From positions 1 through 14,787 of the forward strand of contig JAJECB010000293.1 in the NCBI GenBank assembly GCA_022822245.1: DNA of 14,787 nt. The letters run 5' to 3'. How positions within the stretch are numbered: position 1 is the stretch's first letter; every line of letters starts with the position of its first letter. Below the pieces are notes generated by a model, which saw only the letters and a list, made by a program, of their open reading frames with translations, ran no database searches and was not told the origin of the DNA. Shown here piece after piece: positions 12,591 to 14,787 of this stretch. Origin of the DNA: Gammaproteobacteria bacterium. Its GTDB lineage: Bacteria > Pseudomonadota > Gammaproteobacteria > HK1. The translations under genes and the position numbers were made by a program.

Positions 12591-13547
12591 CTAGAACCCC
12601 TCGTACCAGACCTGTTGTCGTTCGAACTCCTCGCGGAGCCTCGCCGCTGTGCCATCCGTGGCCTCTCCCGTCGGTTGAAGACCGCTCTCGATTTCGAACG
12701 CGCGGATTGCCCCTCTCGTCCTTGGACCGAGAATGCCGTCGATCGGTCCGGGCTGGTAGCCGAGCCCTTTGAGCATGCGCTGGATGTCACGCACCTGCTG
12801 AGACGCCCGCCGATGCGGAGCATCGCTCTGGCCTGATGCTGCGGGTGCCCGGTCGTTCGCCAAGTGCGGCCCCGACGTGACGCTTCCTGCTCGGCCCTTC
12901 TCCGCTTCGTTTTTCACCTCGGTTGCGCACTTCCCGACAATTACAAGGAAAACGACAGCCGCGGCGATCCATCCAAGCGGGCTCGATCTACGCCGGACCC
13001 TTCGGTTGGCTTCTCCAAGGGACCGAATTGGAGCTGCCTGAATCGGCTCGCTTTGTCGCCAGTCCCACGGGGCAACCGGTGGACTGTCGGCGTTCCACAA
13101 CCCCCGACGTGCCCTCCTCGCTTCGTTCTCAAGCGCCTTGTACTTGCGCTTCGTTGCGCCACCAACAAAACGCGGATCGACCCACGCATGACCGTTCCTC
13201 ACCAACTCCTCGTTGAGGGTCCGGCCGGCGCTCCACACCACCGCGACGGTGCGCCCGTAGCGGTCGTCTCTGACGGCGCGAAGGCCGACACCGCGACGGC
13301 CCTGGAGCGCCAGCTTGCGAAGGGCGTCCTTCGCCTCCCTTCCTCCCGGTTGGTCGAACTCTGGCGCGTCTACGTAAGCAAGGCGCACCGTGAACCGTCC
13401 GCGGCCCGCGACGTTGACGAGGAGTCCGTCACCGTCGGTCACCTCGGCGATCCACCCGGTCACCGTTTCTCCCGGCGTGAGAGCCCCGCTCCGCTTCCGG
13501 CGGGATGCGTCAGCCTCCAAGTTGGCGTCGACCGCCCGCGTCTCCAT
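12591..13547 (-). CDS. Thermonuclease-TM-peptidoglycan-binding fusion protein
   Basis: This 318-residue protein begins with a staphylococcal-nuclease domain (about 28-150). It has DGD at 38-40, Arg55 and Glu63 (VRLAYVDAPE), and Arg99 (DDRYGR), matching the Arg35, Glu43 and Arg87 catalytic set; Asp40 and Asp60 are the likely calcium ligands. After a linker, RRVRRRSSPLGW precedes a hydrophobic helix (about 191-206), followed by a second linker and a PG_binding_1 domain (253-305; IQRMLKGLGYQPGPIDGILG and RTRGAIRAFE). No N-terminal signal peptide is visible. By the positive-inside rule the nuclease would face the cytoplasm and the cell-wall-binding domain the periplasm. It appears complete. The gene is read towards the IS21 remnant, 52 nt away. 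Confidence 0.8.
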   Translation of the reverse strand: METRAVDANLEADASRRKRSGALTPGETVTGWIAEVTDGDGLLVNVAGRGRFTVRLAYVDAPEFDQPGGREAKDALRKLALQGRRGVGLRAVRDDRYGRTVAVVWSAGRTLNEELVRNGHAWVDPRFVGGATKRKYKALENEARRARRGLWNADSPPVAPWDWRQSEPIQAAPIRSLGEANRRVRRRSSPLGWIAAAVVFLVIVGKCATEVKNEAEKGRAGSVTSGPHLANDRAPAASGQSDAPHRRASQQVRDIQRMLKGLGYQPGPIDGILGPRTRGAIRAFEIESGLQPTGEATDGTAARLREEFERQQVWYEGF

Positions 13548-13816
13548 TCCCCCTGCGTCCGCCGACAGGTGCGAAGCTCATTATGAGTCCGTTACGCCGC
13601 TACCGAGATCAGGACCGTTGCAAGCTTCCGGCGCGAACCGAAGACGTGATTGGTTCGCCGCCGAAGCCAACGTCCGATCTGCTCCGGAATCGGTGCACGG
13701 AATACTCCGGAATCCGCACCGTCGGGATCCGTTCCGCAACCGCCCCGTCCAATTTTGCGAGCCGAGACACGGCGCCCCATTGCCCGGAATCAGCATGTTG
13801 ACGCACAAACTTCCTG
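13548..13816. other. Intergenic stretch, short repeats only
   Basis: It lies between the 3' end of the helicase-nuclease gene and the start of the thermonuclease gene, both on the minus strand. CTCCGGAATC occurs twice (13682-13691 and 13705-13714), and CGGTGC/GCACCG (13691-13696, 13716-13721) form a weak inverted repeat. No gene or clear terminator is seen. The thermonuclease promoter should be here. Confidence 0.35.
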
Positions 13817-14787
13817 CTATGAAGTCACGAACAGCTTGCGTACGAGTTTATCAATATCTTCGGCGTTAAGTCCCTGTTTTGGTCCGTCTACTGTCACAAT
13901 GAGACGTCCATCAGGATTACTGTCAGAATAGACGGTAACGCCGTTACGCGCGTAGAGTTCCTTTTTTCTTTCCCAGCGATTACGGTAATGCTCGTCGTCT
14001 AGCATCCCGCAATGCTCCCAGTACCATGTCTTTCTTTGGGCCTGGACTTCGAAATCCGCCCACCGGCCCCGACCGTCATCGAAGGGCAACTTCGGCTCCA
14101 CCTTGTAGGTGAGATACCCTTCCATTTCCATGCCAAACAGAATATTGGCGATAACCAGCTCGTTCTTCGAGCTCACCATGTCACCCCGGATAGTGCGATG
14201 AATTAGCCTTTCCTCAAGGAATCCCCGCTTCGATCCGGTAAACCCAGCAGGTATCTCAGCCGCCAAGCGGATTTCCTTACGGGTAGGTGTGTGCAGCAGG
14301 TTCGTAAATCGTGCCGCGATGTCGGAGAACACGTGGTTACGGAGCGCAAGGAACCGGTCGAACGGTCCTTGGTGGAGGATCCAAATCCGTCGTTTCTGCC
14401 GGGTAAGCGCCGTGTATAGCATTTCACGGGAGACCAACCGGCTATGGGACGGTAGCACGAGTATCACGCTCCCGAATTCGCTCCCTTGCGCCTTGTGGAC
14501 CGTGAGCGCATAGGCCAACTCCAGATGGGGATGGCCGTCCTCTGAGAAATTGGATCGCACAAACGAGAAATTCCGATCACCTCGGCTCGAGAACTCTACA
14601 TGCGTGAACCTCGGATTGCTCTTCCCCCAACTCCGTTGGCCAATGACGATCCCAAGTTCACCATTAGCCAAAAACTCCCGCTCTCCCTCATCTCGGCAGG
14701 GCCAATTTTTCCTGGCCGGTAGCTGATTGATACGACAGGCCAAACAGGGCCTGTGGACAAACCTCGCCGAGGGGTCCATAGTAGGGG
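13817..14787 (-). CDS. RecD-like helicase C-terminus fused to a nuclease-like domain (partial)
   Basis: The 5' end lies beyond the right edge; the first Met in view (14779) is probably internal. Numbered from it, residues 36-50 (FLANGELGIVIG) match the region before the last helicase motifs of RecD/UvrD-type superfamily 1 enzymes. ELAYALTVHKAQGSEFGSVI (87-106) is UvrD_C_2 motif V, and YTALTRQKRRIWIL (122-135) is motif VI. After a linker comes a second domain: SSKNELVIANILFG (203-216), RWADFEV (239-245) and WYWEHCGMLDDEHYRNRWER (252-271). The Glu207, Asp242, Glu255-His256 order suggests a PD-(D/E)XK/VSR-like nuclease with His in place of the usual Lys. Such helicase-nuclease proteins occur in defence and repair. 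The gene is more AT-rich than the rest of the window, suggesting transfer. Confidence 0.75.
   Translation of the reverse strand, partial: PTMDPSARFVHRPCLACRINQLPARKNWPCRDEGEREFLANGELGIVIGQRSWGKSNPRFTHVEFSSRGDRNFSFVRSNFSEDGHPHLELAYALTVHKAQGSEFGSVILVLPSHSRLVSREMLYTALTRQKRRIWILHQGPFDRFLALRNHVFSDIAARFTNLLHTPTRKEIRLAAEIPAGFTGSKRGFLEERLIHRTIRGDMVSSKNELVIANILFGMEMEGYLTYKVEPKLPFDDGRGRWADFEVQAQRKTWYWEHCGMLDDEHYRNRWERKKELYARNGVTVYSDSNPDGRLIVTVDGPKQGLNAEDIDKLVRKLFVTS

Noticed and set aside
1..14787. CRISPR array, tRNA or rRNA genes
   Set aside because: No regularly spaced repeats, cloverleaf-like segments or rRNA-like stretches were seen on either strand.

Overview
This is a GC-rich stretch of a Gram-negative, probably proteobacterial, chromosome. 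The Gram-negative call rests on a secreted outer-membrane beta-barrel protein that ends in Phe. No rRNA, tRNA or CRISPR array is visible. Base composition is uneven: the prolyl oligopeptidase gene is extremely GC-rich, while the helicase-nuclease gene at the right edge is clearly more AT-rich. Several full-length genes sit among broken antitoxin, restriction and transposase fragments, so the window reads as a heavily remodelled accessory or defence region.

Left part (1-3608, minus strand): an intact AbiEi-type antitoxin follows a palindromic operator candidate. Its toxin partner AbiEii is cut after about 48 residues and joined to the start of a second, XRE/NadS-like antitoxin that is itself broken. 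Next comes a complete S9A prolyl oligopeptidase.

Middle (3880-10001, plus strand): a fragment of an HVO_A0114-like antitoxin, then a compact operon of HTH antitoxin, RES-domain toxin and a protein with a PD-(D/E)XK-like nuclease motif. These are followed by a second, nearly complete HVO_A0114-like antitoxin preceded by a possible toxin remnant, and a small YgiT-like antitoxin without zinc cysteines. A block made of an AlbA_2-protein tail and the start of a restriction/helicase gene occurs twice. Between the two copies lie a transposase fragment, a 36-residue secreted peptide and the beta-barrel gene.

Right part (10129-14787): the most interesting locus is an AhpD/carboxymuconolactone-decarboxylase-like gene. 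Its redox motif reads Cys-Phe-Tyr-UGA-Thr-Thr-Ser-His, so an in-frame UGA sits exactly where the second Cys of CxxC is expected. A hairpin resembling a bacterial SECIS follows 17 nt after the UGA. This suggests a selenoprotein, although the gene also carries an apparent 1-nt frameshift near its start. A BesD/HalD-like Fe(II)/2-oxoglutarate oxygenase with an intact HxD triad follows. Beyond it are the end of an IS21-like element, a membrane-anchored thermonuclease with a peptidoglycan-binding domain, and the C-terminal part of a RecD-like helicase fused to a nuclease-like domain, both on the minus strand.

All family assignments come from reading motifs by eye; no database search was run.
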